Assembly: GCA_963772335.1 (NCBI GenBank)
Contig: CAVYXF010000003.1
Coordinates: forward strand, 930,001-994,000
Reading direction: 5' to 3'
DNA: 64,000 bases
From: CAVYXF01 sp963772335
Lineage (GTDB): Bacteria; Pseudomonadota; Alphaproteobacteria; Rhizobiales; Rhodomicrobiaceae
This document shows, one piece after another, positions 37,171 to 47,320 of the stretch. Numbering within the stretch: the stretch's first letter is position 1; every line of letters begins with the position of its first letter. The notes below the pieces were generated by a model. That model saw only the letters and a list, made by a program, of their open reading frames with translations. It did no database searches and had not been told where the DNA came from. Position numbers and translations under genes: made by a program.

Positions 37171-38796
37171 TTATCTTCCGCTACCGTCACGAGAATTCCT
37201 CGACAGCTCGAAAGCGTCGCGATAGCCGCGCGCCACGGCCCGGACACCGCGTCCGATATCCTCGTAGGCCTCATCAGGGAGGTTCGCCAGGGAGACACGC
37301 AATGACCAGTTGGGTGCCTCAAAGCCTCCGCCATTCAGGAGAACGATTCCGTGCGCTTCGGCCAGTTTGAAAGCGAGATCAAGCGGGTGAATATGCTTCT
37401 TCAGATATTCGACTGCTTCGTCGCCGATGTTCTTGCGCGCCCAGAACTCGAAGTCAACGAGAGCATAATAAGCATCGAAATTGGGGTTCGGCTGAAGCTG
37501 GAGGCCGAGGCTTTCGATCATTGACATCGCACGACGACGGACGATCTCCACGCACGCCTTTTGATAGGCCTTCTGTGTGTCCATCAACTCGTAGAGCGAA
37601 AACATGGTCATCATCACCTGCTGGGGCAGCGACAGCCCTGCAGTGTGGTTAAGGCCGATGTCGCGGCTGTCCGCAACGATGCGGTCGATGAACTTCAGCT
37701 TGCGCGGCTCGAGCGTTATCGGCCCATAGCGCTTGTCCAATGCCTCGACCTGCTCCTCCGGCAAATCGGCAATCATCTTGTCGAAGATATTGTCCTCGTG
37801 GATGGCGATGACGCCAAGCCGCCAGCCGGTGCACCCGAAATATTTGGAATAGGAATAAACGCCGATGGTGTTCTGTGGTAGCTCGCCCAGCAGGGAGCGG
37901 AAGTCCTCGACAAAGGTGCCATAGACGTCGTCGGTCAGCAGCATCAGGTCGGGGCGCTTAGTCTTGACGAGGTTAATGATCTTGGCGAGCGTTTCCCGAC
38001 TCATTGCCATGCCGGTCGGATTGCCGGGATTTACGATGAAGAACGCTTTGACTTTCGGATCCTCGAGCTTCTTGATCTCCGCATCCGTGTATTGGAAGCG
38101 GTTCTCTTGCGGCGCGGCGATGTTCACGACCTTGAGGTCGTAATCCTCCAGGTGCGTCATCTCGAGATAGGGGGTGAAGATCGGGGTGCCGAGCGCGATC
38201 GTGTCGCCGGGAAACAGCAGACGATTGGCTTTGAGCGACTTGAAGATATAGCACATCGCGGCGGTGCCGCCTTCGACCGCGTACAGATCGAATTTCCCGG
38301 TTGGGCGCGGTTCGCCGCACATTGCCCATAGCAGATATTCATGCACGATCTGCTCGTTGTGGACCAGCATGCGATCGGGCACGGGGTAATTGTCGCCGAT
38401 GATCGAATCGACCAGCTCGTGAACGAATGCGTCGGCTTCGAACCCGAACTTCTCGATGGCGAATTTCACCATCGAGGAGAGAAACTCGGCACCCGGCATG
38501 TCCATGTGCTTGACGAGCCACGCATCGAGCCGGCCTGAAATGCCCTTTGCTTGGGGCATGCCCCCGATCCCCGGCTCCTCGTCCATCGCGCGCTTGCTTT
38601 CGGTAATGGCGAACTGGCCCAGCAGGAAAAAGGCCTCGCGCGGCGTGGTGGCGATCCAGTTGGGGTTACCCCGGCCGGCGTTCAGGAATATGGACTGTGC
38701 GGTTTTCGAATTCTTCTTGGCACGCTCAATCAGCTCGTTCTTGATTTCGAATGGGCTCAGCGTCTCAAATTTCTTTAGCGTAAGGATATCAGTCAT
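37171..38796 (-). CDS. aspD: Aspartate 4-decarboxylase (bifunctional aminotransferase), PLP-dependent
   Basis: A 541-residue fold-type I PLP enzyme of the AspD group, converting aspartate to alanine and CO2. The PLP lysine is about residue 318 in YSYSKYFGCTGWRLG; VNPGNPTGMAMS binds the cofactor and SLRVSLANL carries the substrate-binding Arg. The N-terminal extension and length are typical of AspD rather than ordinary aspartate aminotransferases. GGGAGTAAGTC precedes ATG 38796. Located between two AspT-type exchanger genes; the exported alanine and consumed proton fit acid resistance. Confidence 0.93.
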   Translation of the reverse strand: MTDILTLKKFETLSPFEIKNELIERAKKNSKTAQSIFLNAGRGNPNWIATTPREAFFLLGQFAITESKRAMDEEPGIGGMPQAKGISGRLDAWLVKHMDMPGAEFLSSMVKFAIEKFGFEADAFVHELVDSIIGDNYPVPDRMLVHNEQIVHEYLLWAMCGEPRPTGKFDLYAVEGGTAAMCYIFKSLKANRLLFPGDTIALGTPIFTPYLEMTHLEDYDLKVVNIAAPQENRFQYTDAEIKKLEDPKVKAFFIVNPGNPTGMAMSRETLAKIINLVKTKRPDLMLLTDDVYGTFVEDFRSLLGELPQNTIGVYSYSKYFGCTGWRLGVIAIHEDNIFDKMIADLPEEQVEALDKRYGPITLEPRKLKFIDRIVADSRDIGLNHTAGLSLPQQVMMTMFSLYELMDTQKAYQKACVEIVRRRAMSMIESLGLQLQPNPNFDAYYALVDFEFWARKNIGDEAVEYLKKHIHPLDLAFKLAEAHGIVLLNGGGFEAPNWSLRVSLANLPDEAYEDIGRGVRAVARGYRDAFELSRNSRDGSGR

Positions 38797-38875
38797 GACT
38801 TACTCCCACTTGCAACTCGTTGCACCACGGCATTCGCAGAAATGATCGATATTCCGGGTTGTCGAACCCGGAGCG

Positions 38876-40568
38876 TCAGCTCAGCAAGATGATGAGGACC
38901 ATTCCCCAGATCGTCAGAAGGGTATTGCCAACAGCGTAGGTCACGGTGTAGCCCAGGCCAGGGATCTGGCTCTTTGCCCGATCGTTCACCATTCCAAGAG
39001 AGGCCGTCGTCGTGCGCGCCCCGGAAACGCATCCAAGCAGGATGGCGTCATCGAAGCGGAACAGGTACTTCCCTACGTACATTGCAAGGATCAACGGCAC
39101 TGTCGTTACGGCCATACCCCAAAGGAACAGGCCGAAGCCGAGCTTCTGCAGTCCCGCGACGAAGCTTGGTCCAGAGGAGATGCCAACCACGGCGATGAAA
39201 ACGTTGAGGCCGACGGAATTCATGAACCACACGGTGGATGACGGGATGCGTCCGAAGGTCGGGCGCACCGAGCGCAACCATCCGAAGAACAGGCCGGAGA
39301 TCAAGGCGCCGCCGGAAGTGGAGAGCGTGAGGGGGACACCGCCAACTTTCCAGACGAATGCGCCCGCCAGCGCGCCGATTGCGATTGCGCCGCCAATGAA
39401 GGCCACATCGGCAACATCCGTGGCGCGGTCCGCGTAACCAAGTGCCTTGGTCGCTACGGCGATATCTTCAGTGCGCCCAGTGAGATTGACGATATCGCCC
39501 CGATATAACTTTGTATCTGGTAAGATTGGAATATCGGTTGCGGTGGCTCCCCGCGTGATCTTTCGCAGAAACACGCCGCGCGCCCATGGAAACCGCGCCA
39601 ACTCGGCCAAGGTTGTACCGTCAGCGTCTTTACTGGTTACGTAGACGTCGAGGCCTTCAGTTGGCACCGCCAGCAGCTCGCGGTCGTCCACTTCTTCCGC
39701 CGAACCACCGATCAGTTTCACCAGCACATCCCGCCGCCCGGCAATTGCGACGATATCGCCTAGCTGGAGCACGGTGTCGGCCGTCGCATTGGCGAGCGCC
39801 CCGCCACGTCGGATTCGCAGGATGAACACGCGGTGTTCGGGCAACAGCGCTTCAGCTTCCTGCACTGTCTCTCCTACAACGCGCGCCCCCTCTTGTACGC
39901 GAAACGCGCGCAGCTCGAACTGGTGCCAAGCCGTGCCGGGCCCCCCCATTTCCTTCTTGCCGCCGCGCTCCTCTTCATACCGTCTGCACGCAGCTTCGAG
40001 GTTGATGCCGAGCAGAGCGGGGCCTATCAGCGCGATAACGATCGCGGAACCGACGGTGCCAAAAATATAGGTGACCGCATAGGCAACCGGCATTGCGTCA
40101 AGCAGTTGCTTGGCTTCTTCGGGCGGAAGGCCAAGACGGTTGATCGCATCGGTTGCTAGGCCCATGGACGCGGAGATCGTCTGGGAACCGGCATAGAGTC
40201 CCAGCTGCTGAGCCGAGGTCGTAGCCCGCAACCCTGGCGCCCACATAGGCCGCAATTAGGCAGAACACGCAAACGACGACCGCATACAGTGCCTGCGGAA
40301 CGCCGTCCTTCGCAATGCCGCGAACGAACTGCGGGCCTACCCCGTAGCCGATGGCAAAAAGAAACATCAGGAAGAAGAACGGCTTGAGCGGGCCGGCAAT
40401 TGTGATGCCTAGCTGGCCGATGATGACCGCGGCGATCAACGTCGCGGTCACCGCCCCCAAGCCAAGACCTTTGTAATTGAAGGACCCGAAGTAATACCCT
40501 GCCGCCAAAGATAGAAAAATGGCAATTTCCGGGTACGTACGAAGCGTCTGTACTAACCAGTCGATCAT
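38876..40568 (-). pseudogene. Second AspT-type exchanger, interrupted by a one-base frameshift
   Basis: Starts at ATG 40568 (AAGGTGGGG upstream) with LRTYPEIAIFLSLAAGYYFG and proceeds to YDLGSAAG. One extra base near 40200 then shifts the frame, which resumes LYAGSQTISASMGLATDAINRLG and runs to 38876. It has the same architecture as the neighbour at 35420: membrane block, two RCK_C domains, membrane block (GCVSGARTTTASLGMV). The proteins are clearly diverged, so this is not a recent duplication. It sits between the basic-amino-acid decarboxylase and aspD. If the indel is an error the gene would be intact at about 563 residues. Confidence 0.85.
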
Positions 40569-40614
40569 GATCCCCACCTTTTACAGGTCCTAGGTTTTGG
40601 ACAGTGAAGTTCTA

Positions 40615-43320
40615 CTAAGAGGGAACTCTTCCAAATTGCTCGAGCTTAAGCAGCTTCAATCCTTTAGATGCTTCGTATCCGTGGATCTCCTTGACATCGA
40701 GCTTGCACATGAAATCTATGATTTCGCGCGTGATGACCTGGCCAGGCACCATGATCGGGAAGCCGGGGGGATAGGGGATCACGAAATTCGCTGAGACCAG
40801 CTCGGGTCCTTCCTTCAGCCGCAGATCGATGATCGGGCTGGCAAGCCGGACGTACTCGCATTCCTCTTCTACATAGGCGCTGTAGAAGGCGCTGCGCATG
40901 TCGCCCTCGACCGTAGTTGCGCCGGCGTCGTAGCGGAAGGCTTCGTGGAATTGGCTGAAGTTCGGCAGGTCCGGTACGTCGTGCATGAGGCTGCGCACAC
41001 GGGCGGCGAAGGCTTCGGCCGCATTGGCACCGCCGCGCTGCCGCTCCTCTTCCAGCTCCTTGCAAATGCTCAGGAGAACCCGCACGAGATGCGCGACATC
41101 GCTTCTGGTGTTGTTGATGTTGGACTGCAGCAGCACCGAGTTGCGCGAGGTCTTGTTGACCTGGATGTTGAACTGGTCCGCAAGCAGCTTCTTGAATTGC
41201 GTGCCGTCGAACCCGGCGGTGCCGCAGACGAACGTCATGCGCGTCGGATCCAGATAGAACTCGTCCTCATGCATCGCGCGCACGACATCCGCCCAGCTGG
41301 TGCCGGGCTGGAGGTAATCGACGAAACCGGAGGAGCGGAACGCCTCGGGGATCATCTCATCAGCGCCGAGGATCCGGAAATACTTGGAGATCAGTGGGTG
41401 GCCGTTAACCGTCTCGCGGATCTTCAGTGCGATGGTGATTGCATTCATCACCAGCTTATAGCCTTCAAGCTCCATCTGGCGCCGCGCGACATCGAGGCTG
41501 GCGATGAGCTGTTGGTTCGGGCTGGTCGAGGCATGGGTGAAGACCGCCTCCTTGAACTGGCTCTCGACCTGGGCGAAGTCCACGTCGTGCACCAGGATCA
41601 TCGATCCCTGGCGGAAGGCGGACATCGACTTGTGGGTTGAGTTGGTTTGATAGACGCGCAGCCTGATCTTTCTCGGATCAGGAATGAGCCGCGTGTTTAG
41701 CAGCGTCTCGTCGGAAGGACTGGGTCCAAGCTCATCTTGCTGCGCTTCATAAGCATTGATCGAGGCGGGATCCTGCATCCAGGCCTCGATGCCGGCCGCC
41801 GCGCCCATCGCTGTGCGGTAGCGCAGGAACGGCGACCAGTGCGCGAAGCCCGACCATGCCTCATCCCAGAGGAAGATCAGATCAGGCTTGATCGCAAGGC
41901 ACTCCTCCATCACCCGGCGGGTGTTATACATGTGGCCGTCGAAGGTGCAGTTGGTGAGGTCGAGCATCCGGACGCGGTCGAGACGCCCTTCCGCCTGCAG
42001 CGCCAGAAGCGCCTTCTTAACCGTCGCGAGCGGGACCGCGCCATACATCGAATAGCGGGTGAGCGGAAAGGCTTCGACATAGAGCGGCTGGGCGCCGCCG
42101 AGGACGAAGCCGTAATGATGGGATTTGTGGCAATTGCGGTCGACGATAACGATGTCGCCCGGCTTCACCAGCGCCTGAACCACCATCTTGTTGCTGGTGG
42201 ACGTTCCGTTCGTCACGAAGAAGACGCGCTCCGCGCCGAACGCCCTTGCGGCATAGTCCTGGGCCTTTTTTATATTGCCGGTCGGCTCCAGCAGGCTGTC
42301 GAGGCCGCCGGTCGTTGCGCTGCTTTCGGCGAGGAACAGATTGAGCCCATAGAACTCGCCCATGTCTCTGATCCAGTCGGAGCGGAAGACCGACTTGCCG
42401 CGCGCGATCGGCAGGGCATGGAAGGTTCCGATCGGGCGGCGCGCATAGCGCTTCAGATTATCGAAAAAGGGCGTCTCGTATCGCGCTGCGATCCCTTCCA
42501 GAATGGCGAGATGCAGCTCGAGAAACTCCTCGACCGCATAGAAGATTCGCCTGACGACGGCTGCTTGCGGATCCCCCGCGAGCGCTTCCACATTGCGGTC
42601 GGACAGCACAAAGATGTCGAGTTCGGGCCGTATGCCTTTGAGCACAGCGGCGAGGTCCAGGCCTGAGGCCCGCTCGCGCCGGTGCGGGACAATCGGGTCG
42701 AGGATTTCACGAAGCGCCGGCGCGTCATATCGCGACCGGTAGTGCATGTCGTCGATGGTGACGACGGAGATGATCCGCGGATTGACCATCACTGCACAGA
42801 CCGCGTCCTCGAACGAATTCACGAAGACGGGTTCATAGACGAATTCATCCTCGGGCCGCCGCAGGTGACGTAAGTGCGCGCCCAGCGACGGCCAGCGCTC
42901 CGGGGCCTGCTCGCTGACGAACAGCGTTTCGAAATAGGGGCGCCGGCGCTCCGTATCAGTCAGGACGGTCGGCACCAGCCCCGGCATCTCGCGTTCGGCC
43001 TGCTCAGAGGTGAGCTCCGACGCTTCGGACGGATCTCCGTCCAAGAGTATCGTCTCCGAGATCCGCCGGACCAGCGCGGCCGTCGAAGCCGCATCCTCGC
43101 TTTCGATGAACTTCTCTAGCGAACGCATCGTCTGGTTGCCGGGGAACGCATGGAACTCTTCCAGCGCGGCCATCTCGGCCAGCGCTTTCTTCACCGATGC
43201 CAGATCGCCGACGCCGCTCGCCCATTCCTGCGCTTTGCCCGCCAAATCCCGCCAGCTATCCGCCCGCGCAGAATAAAAGAGGAAGAATTGATCAATTCGA
43301 CGCGTTCTATTCTGTGACAT
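40615..43320 (-). CDS. Orn/Lys/Arg decarboxylase family protein (long form)
   Basis: A 901-residue PLP decarboxylase. The N-terminal third is a poorly recognised extension with a response-regulator-like wing region (VCAVMVNPRIISVVTIDD). The major domain holds TNGTSTSNKMVVQALVKPGD and the PLP lysine 564 in TNSTHKSMSAF. The C-terminal domain ends with PYPPGFPIMVPGQ, a conserved decarboxylase motif. Substrate (arginine, lysine or ornithine) cannot be assigned. GGAGAG precedes ATG 43320. It heads a leftward row with two AspT-type exchangers and aspD, and a TGGC-N6-GGC-type element lies 58 bases upstream. Such enzymes usually pair with APC antiporters for acid resistance; pairing with an AspT-type protein would be unusual. 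Confidence 0.88.
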   Translation of the reverse strand: MSQNRTRRIDQFFLFYSARADSWRDLAGKAQEWASGVGDLASVKKALAEMAALEEFHAFPGNQTMRSLEKFIESEDAASTAALVRRISETILLDGDPSEASELTSEQAEREMPGLVPTVLTDTERRRPYFETLFVSEQAPERWPSLGAHLRHLRRPEDEFVYEPVFVNSFEDAVCAVMVNPRIISVVTIDDMHYRSRYDAPALREILDPIVPHRRERASGLDLAAVLKGIRPELDIFVLSDRNVEALAGDPQAAVVRRIFYAVEEFLELHLAILEGIAARYETPFFDNLKRYARRPIGTFHALPIARGKSVFRSDWIRDMGEFYGLNLFLAESSATTGGLDSLLEPTGNIKKAQDYAARAFGAERVFFVTNGTSTSNKMVVQALVKPGDIVIVDRNCHKSHHYGFVLGGAQPLYVEAFPLTRYSMYGAVPLATVKKALLALQAEGRLDRVRMLDLTNCTFDGHMYNTRRVMEECLAIKPDLIFLWDEAWSGFAHWSPFLRYRTAMGAAAGIEAWMQDPASINAYEAQQDELGPSPSDETLLNTRLIPDPRKIRLRVYQTNSTHKSMSAFRQGSMILVHDVDFAQVESQFKEAVFTHASTSPNQQLIASLDVARRQMELEGYKLVMNAITIALKIRETVNGHPLISKYFRILGADEMIPEAFRSSGFVDYLQPGTSWADVVRAMHEDEFYLDPTRMTFVCGTAGFDGTQFKKLLADQFNIQVNKTSRNSVLLQSNINNTRSDVAHLVRVLLSICKELEEERQRGGANAAEAFAARVRSLMHDVPDLPNFSQFHEAFRYDAGATTVEGDMRSAFYSAYVEEECEYVRLASPIIDLRLKEGPELVSANFVIPYPPGFPIMVPGQVITREIIDFMCKLDVKEIHGYEASKGLKLLKLEQFGRVPS

Positions 43321-43377
43321 GCGCGCTCTCCATTCGACTGATAAGAACAGCGAAGCCTAAGCACCCGGAGATTTCTG

Positions 43378-43391
43378 GCCTTATGGCGCCA
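43378..43391 (-). promoter_or_regulatory. Degenerate TGGC-N6-TGGC element upstream of the decarboxylase row
   Basis: Read leftward TGGCGCCATAAGGC (one mismatch in the second half-site), 58 bases before ATG 43320. If functional it would place the decarboxylase/exchanger genes in the same regulon as the secreted proteins and AraC genes. Confidence 0.4.
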
Positions 43392-43630
43392 CAAGAGGAA
43401 TAATCGTGGCGCCTCTAGGACGGGGCATAACAAGGCATTAGCAGAGAGCTTCAGCACTGCTTCAGCGGATCGAATTTGGACTGGCTTTGGCGCGGCAAGC
43501 CGGCGCGGTAGGCACACCCCACGCGAGCGAAAGAAAAAAGAAGAGGGCTAAGAGCCCCAGGAGAGCTCAATTAGGCGCGGAGTGCATCCTTGAGTGCGCT
43601 CCCCAACGCGATGCGTTCACGCGCGTCTCG

Positions 43631-44644
43631 TCAGGCCGTTCCGCTCACCCTGAATTCGCGAGGGCTGGTGCCCTTCAAGCGCCGGAACGCGCGCGAGAAA
43701 TGTGAGGGATCGTCATAGCCGACCGCGGAAGCGACATCGATGATCTTGCTGTCGGAGCCCTCCAGCAGTTCCACCGCCGCCTCCACGCGCGTTTCTTCGA
43801 TGAGTTTCGAATAGGTGGTGCTGCACTGCGCCAAACTGCGCTGCAGGCTTCTCACGCTGGTTCCCAGGATCTCCGCGGCAAAATCGATATTGGGATAGCC
43901 ATCAGGCAGGTAGGGTTTGAAGACACCCTTCAGTGCCGTGACGTAATCCTCGCCCAATCGCAGCGACGCGACTTCTGCACAGCTTTGTACACCAAGCAGG
44001 TTCAGGCGAGAGCCATTGCCCTCCATGCCAAGCATGGCTTTGGGCAGGCTGATCCAGGAACAGTTTTGCCGAAAGAAAAAATGCGTTTTCGGGAAAAGGT
44101 GTCCGACCGTCGGATTGAGAGGTACGCAGGACCTGAAGCCCATACTGACGGGATGCCAACTCTGCCCCGCAAAGGCTCTGATGACGCTGAGCAGAAGGAG
44201 GATGAAGTGGATCTGTAAAGGGCGGGTTCCCTCGCCACCGAGGGTCGCAATCTCCTGCCTGTTGCACACGCGAATGCTGTCGTTCTCTTCCACCATCCAG
44301 CCGACAAAAACATTTGACTCCGTTTGCGCGCCGACAATCCATGCTGCCAGGGCGACCTCAAGCGTAGCTGCTGTAAGAATGGCCCGCTGATTCGAGCGGC
44401 TGAGCAGGCTCAATGAAACGTACCGGCTGGCCAAAATACCGATGTCTTGAACGCAAGCGTCGCGCTCGATATGGGCCAGAAATTTCAAGGTCGGCAGTAT
44501 AGGAAGTCTGGCTTCGGGTTGGACGTCCAGCGAAGCAGGTAGCCCGAATTTCTTTAGAAGGCGTTCCACGGGCAGCCCGCTGTCGTAGCAAAACTCAAGG
44601 TACGGCGCAAGATGCGCGGCTCTCAAGGTCGGAACAGAGCGCAT
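43631..44644 (-). CDS. AraC-family transcriptional regulator (arabinose-binding-like N-terminal domain)
   Basis: A 337-residue regulator: residues 1-210 form the PF12625-type sensory domain (LRAAHLAPYLEFCYDSGLPVERLLKKFGLP); the C-terminus is a double helix-turn-helix (IDFAAEILGTSVRSLQRSLAQ, IIDVASAVGYDDPSHFSRAFRRLKGTSPREFR). AAGGGATCATC precedes ATG 44644. A near-identical paralogue lies at 57905-58957. It is adjacent to the decarboxylase row and has its own TGGC-N6-TGGC element 97 bases upstream, suggesting autoregulation. It is a leading candidate for the protein that binds the element. Confidence 0.92.
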   Translation of the reverse strand: MRSVPTLRAAHLAPYLEFCYDSGLPVERLLKKFGLPASLDVQPEARLPILPTLKFLAHIERDACVQDIGILASRYVSLSLLSRSNQRAILTAATLEVALAAWIVGAQTESNVFVGWMVEENDSIRVCNRQEIATLGGEGTRPLQIHFILLLLSVIRAFAGQSWHPVSMGFRSCVPLNPTVGHLFPKTHFFFRQNCSWISLPKAMLGMEGNGSRLNLLGVQSCAEVASLRLGEDYVTALKGVFKPYLPDGYPNIDFAAEILGTSVRSLQRSLAQCSTTYSKLIEETRVEAAVELLEGSDSKIIDVASAVGYDDPSHFSRAFRRLKGTSPREFRVSGTA

Positions 44645-44740
44645 GATGATCCCTTTGCATTCGGGTTAATCTCGCCTTTGATTTCCGCTCTTGAGGGCTC
44701 CTCGCATTAATATCGTTACATTTATGGGAATATTGGTCTG

Positions 44741-44754
44741 GCCATTCTGCGCCA
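44741..44754 (-). promoter_or_regulatory. TGGC-N6-TGGC element upstream of the AraC gene at 44644
   Basis: Read leftward TTGGCGCAGAATGGCCA, 97 bases before the start codon. Confidence 0.6.
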
Positions 44755-44889
44755 ATCTGTGACCACAATTCTGTCCGCTACTTCGCCGCAGGAACAACAA
44801 TTTATTTTCACAATTGACGATCGCGACAACGCAATGCGAAACGCCGGAGCACCGCTTAACTCCAGCGATAAAGACGATCGAAGGCTCGG

Positions 44890-45714
44890 TTACCGCTTTC
44901 GCGCCTGTTTGAAGGTCGTATCAGGAGAGGGAACGCCGCGAAGCCGCGCTAAGCGGAAGTTACGCGGGCTCAGTCCTGCAACGCGCCGGAACGCTCTCGA
45001 AAAATGAGATGGGTCCCGGTAGCCGAGCGTATAGGCGATATCGATGATCTTCAGATTTGGATTGGCGAGCATCTCTGCAGCGGCTTCGTAGCGCGCATAT
45101 TCCACGATCGTGGTATACGTCACGCCGGCACCCGAGAGCGCCCGCTGCAATGTCCTCACCGAGGTACCCATGAACTGGGCGGCCTTCTCGATATCGGGAT
45201 AGCCGTCACAGGCGTTTTCCCGCACTTTTCTCTTCAATGCGTAAATAAAGGCTGTGGCGTCCTTGCGGGCGAGGTGTCCCAGACGCATCAGCCTAAGCCC
45301 ATCCGTGTAAGATGATTGCTTGTTCACCCTCAGCAAGCTCCGAGACAGTTCAATCCAGGATTGGCCTTTGTCAAAGAGAACGCGCGTATTCGGGAAGTAA
45401 AGAATTGGTGCTCCAATCGGAGGCCAGTACTGAAAAGCGATGTGTTTGGGATACCAATTTCTGCCGGCAAACTCTCTGATAATAATTGCTACGTCGATAA
45501 AGAAGTCTAAATCGGTGTAGATTTGGCCAGTCGAGCGCGGGTATGAAGTTTGGCTTCTGGAAACCCTGACATTAAGCCCGCTCGGCGCAATCGCGTAGGC
45601 GGAGGTCGTATTCTCGCGAGCCGCATACCAGACAAATGCCTCCAGCGCGTGTTTGAGGGTCGGGGCCGATCTAATGGAACGGCTAACAGCCGCACTTAAT
45701 AGATCGATCTTCAT
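44890..45714 (-). CDS. Second AraC-family transcriptional regulator
   Basis: A 274-residue protein with the same fold as its neighbour (FIDVAIIIREFAGRNWYPKHIAF; FPNTRVLFDKGQSWIELSRSLL) and a C-terminal AraC domain (IEKAAQFMGTSVRTLQRALSGAGVTY, IIDIAYTLGYRDPSHFSRAFRRVAGLSPRNFR). It aligns with the neighbour only from about its residue 80, so the usual N-terminal 60-70 residues are missing; either it is a shortened form or the true start is further upstream in another frame. The ribosome site is weak. A TGGC-N6-TGGC element lies 62 bases upstream. Confidence 0.85.
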   Translation of the reverse strand: MKIDLLSAAVSRSIRSAPTLKHALEAFVWYAARENTTSAYAIAPSGLNVRVSRSQTSYPRSTGQIYTDLDFFIDVAIIIREFAGRNWYPKHIAFQYWPPIGAPILYFPNTRVLFDKGQSWIELSRSLLRVNKQSSYTDGLRLMRLGHLARKDATAFIYALKRKVRENACDGYPDIEKAAQFMGTSVRTLQRALSGAGVTYTTIVEYARYEAAAEMLANPNLKIIDIAYTLGYRDPSHFSRAFRRVAGLSPRNFRLARLRGVPSPDTTFKQARKR

Positions 45715-45775
45715 CCCATTTCTGGCCTAATTCGCCTAATACTCTGATGCTAAGCCAGTTCTTGGCCGCAATCAG

Positions 45776-45789
45776 GCCATTTCGCGCCA
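45776..45789 (-). promoter_or_regulatory. TGGC-N6-TGGC element upstream of the AraC gene at 45714
   Basis: Read leftward TTGGCGCGAAATGGCC, 62 bases before the start codon. A looser copy (AGGC repeats with a 9-base period) lies at 45725-45737. Confidence 0.6.
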
Positions 45790-46018
45790 AAAAAAAAGAA
45801 AAATGTAATAACGAGCCGGTTTGCTTAGCAGATGGCCAACGAAAATTCTTTTTATCTGTCCGGTGTCTTAACAGATCAGTGATGTCGGCAGAACTGCTTA
45901 TGTAAAACAAATAAATCCCGCTCGTGTCGAACGAACCCCTTCAGTGGACGGATTTTCAGTCGCTATCAATCATCGGCAAATCTGCGAGACAGAATGGCCG
46001 GCAAAGGTTGGTCCATCC

Positions 46019-47320
46019 TCACCTGCGGCGGCCCCCACCCCTGAAACCGCCACGACCTCTGCCTCGGCCACCGAAGCTCGCGAATCTCGGGTTAGCCCTG
46101 CTTGCGAATTGCGGGCTGGGTCTAATCGCACGTGCGGCCGCTGGACGCTGTTGGGTATGCCGAACGCTGTGCCGAGCGCTCGCCTGAACCCTTTTCGGAC
46201 CGCCCCCGGTGCGTTTTGCGTTGGCGGCGGCTGTCTTCGGCGAGCCGGTGCGCTTGGCTGTGCTTTTCGGCCCGCCTTTGGCGGCCGCCTGCTTGCGGTT
46301 AGCGCCTTTGGCAACAGCCTGCTTGCGGTCAGCGGAACCTCGATCCGCAGCGCCCGGGCGATCCGCACCAGGCCGACTCGCACCGGGGCGATCGGCTCCG
46401 GGCTTCCGATCGCCAGGGTTAAGGCGAAGGTTTTCTCTGGCGTCTCGTCCTGCGCCGATGTCCGCATTAGAGAATGTCTGCCGCACATTGGAATTGGTGT
46501 ATTGGACACCGCGGCGATGCTGGGGATTGTGGTGCCAGTGCGTGACGCGATTTCGGTCGATGGTAATTTCGCCCCTGTTCCAGTTGATCCCGCCGTACCA
46601 ATAGTCACCGGCCACCCAGCGTCCGATGAGGTAGCCCGTTCCAAATGCGATTCCTGAAGTGATAATGCCGGCCGGGATGTAATCAGGGACAGCGAAGTGA
46701 TAGGGCGGATAATCGGTGTAGGGCCAGGGATCGTAAACCACCGCTGGGTCGTAATATGGAACCGCGATCGAATCGGGAGCTGCCGGCTCGACAGCGACGA
46801 TCGGCTTGCCGTCTTCCTGCCGGACGGTGACGGTCTGCTCCTTGGTCGAGCTCAGTTTCTTATTGTCATACGCCTTCACTCTCAGCCGTTGGACCGCGGC
46901 CATCACGTCAGCCTGCTGAGCAAGAACGGTGTTGCCGAGCTTCTCGGTCCATTCAAGATGCTGACTCAACATGTCGAGAACTGAAGGCGTTGCGATCAGC
47001 GACTTGACGCTCTCATCCCAGGGCTGCTTCGCTGCCTCAGCCTTGAGGGCGTCCTCTTTGAGCTGCTTCTTGCCGCGAAGCCAGCGGTCCGCCTGTACCA
47101 CCTCCAGCGGATATGTCGAGGCCATCAAAACTTGGGCCAGCAAGGGATCCGGGTAAAGGGCGATTGGGGCGACCAGCGCGTCGAGTTGCTCCGCGCTGAG
47201 TAGAGGCTGGTCCGTCTCTGCCGCTGCCGGCGTGGCATTTTGCGCCCCGGCACCCAGCGAGGCCCAAACGAGACAAATCAGCATAGCGATGAATAGACGC
47301 CCGATCCGATGAAGAAGCAT
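46019..47320 (-). CDS. DUF3300 exported protein with basic low-complexity tail
   Basis: A 433-residue protein: signal peptide (IGRLFIAMLICLVWASLGAGAQ), the DUF3300 domain at about residues 40-300 (LDALVAPIALYPDPLLAQVLMAST, YPLEVVQADRWL, VPYYDPAVVYDPWPY, then WYGGINWNRGEITIDRNR), and a C-terminal Ala/Lys/Arg/Gly-rich tail with RPGADRPG repeats ending in GRGRGRGGFRGGGRRR. GGAGGACGGCA precedes ATG 47320. The tail suggests binding to polyanions or the cell wall. Function unknown. A TGGC-N6-TGGC element lies about 250 bases upstream. Confidence 0.88.
   Translation of the reverse strand: MLLHRIGRLFIAMLICLVWASLGAGAQNATPAAAETDQPLLSAEQLDALVAPIALYPDPLLAQVLMASTYPLEVVQADRWLRGKKQLKEDALKAEAAKQPWDESVKSLIATPSVLDMLSQHLEWTEKLGNTVLAQQADVMAAVQRLRVKAYDNKKLSSTKEQTVTVRQEDGKPIVAVEPAAPDSIAVPYYDPAVVYDPWPYTDYPPYHFAVPDYIPAGIITSGIAFGTGYLIGRWVAGDYWYGGINWNRGEITIDRNRVTHWHHNPQHRRGVQYTNSNVRQTFSNADIGAGRDARENLRLNPGDRKPGADRPGASRPGADRPGAADRGSADRKQAVAKGANRKQAAAKGGPKSTAKRTGSPKTAAANAKRTGGGPKRVQASARHSVRHTQQRPAAARAIRPSPQFASRANPRFASFGGRGRGRGGFRGGGRRR

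Noticed and set aside
41737..42666. Rightward frame of 309 codons
   Set aside because: Antisense to the Orn/Lys/Arg decarboxylase; no recognisable protein.
45725..45737. A further copy of the TGGC direct repeat (AGGC...AGGC)
   Set aside because: Its period is nine bases and both half-sites deviate, so it was left out of the count.
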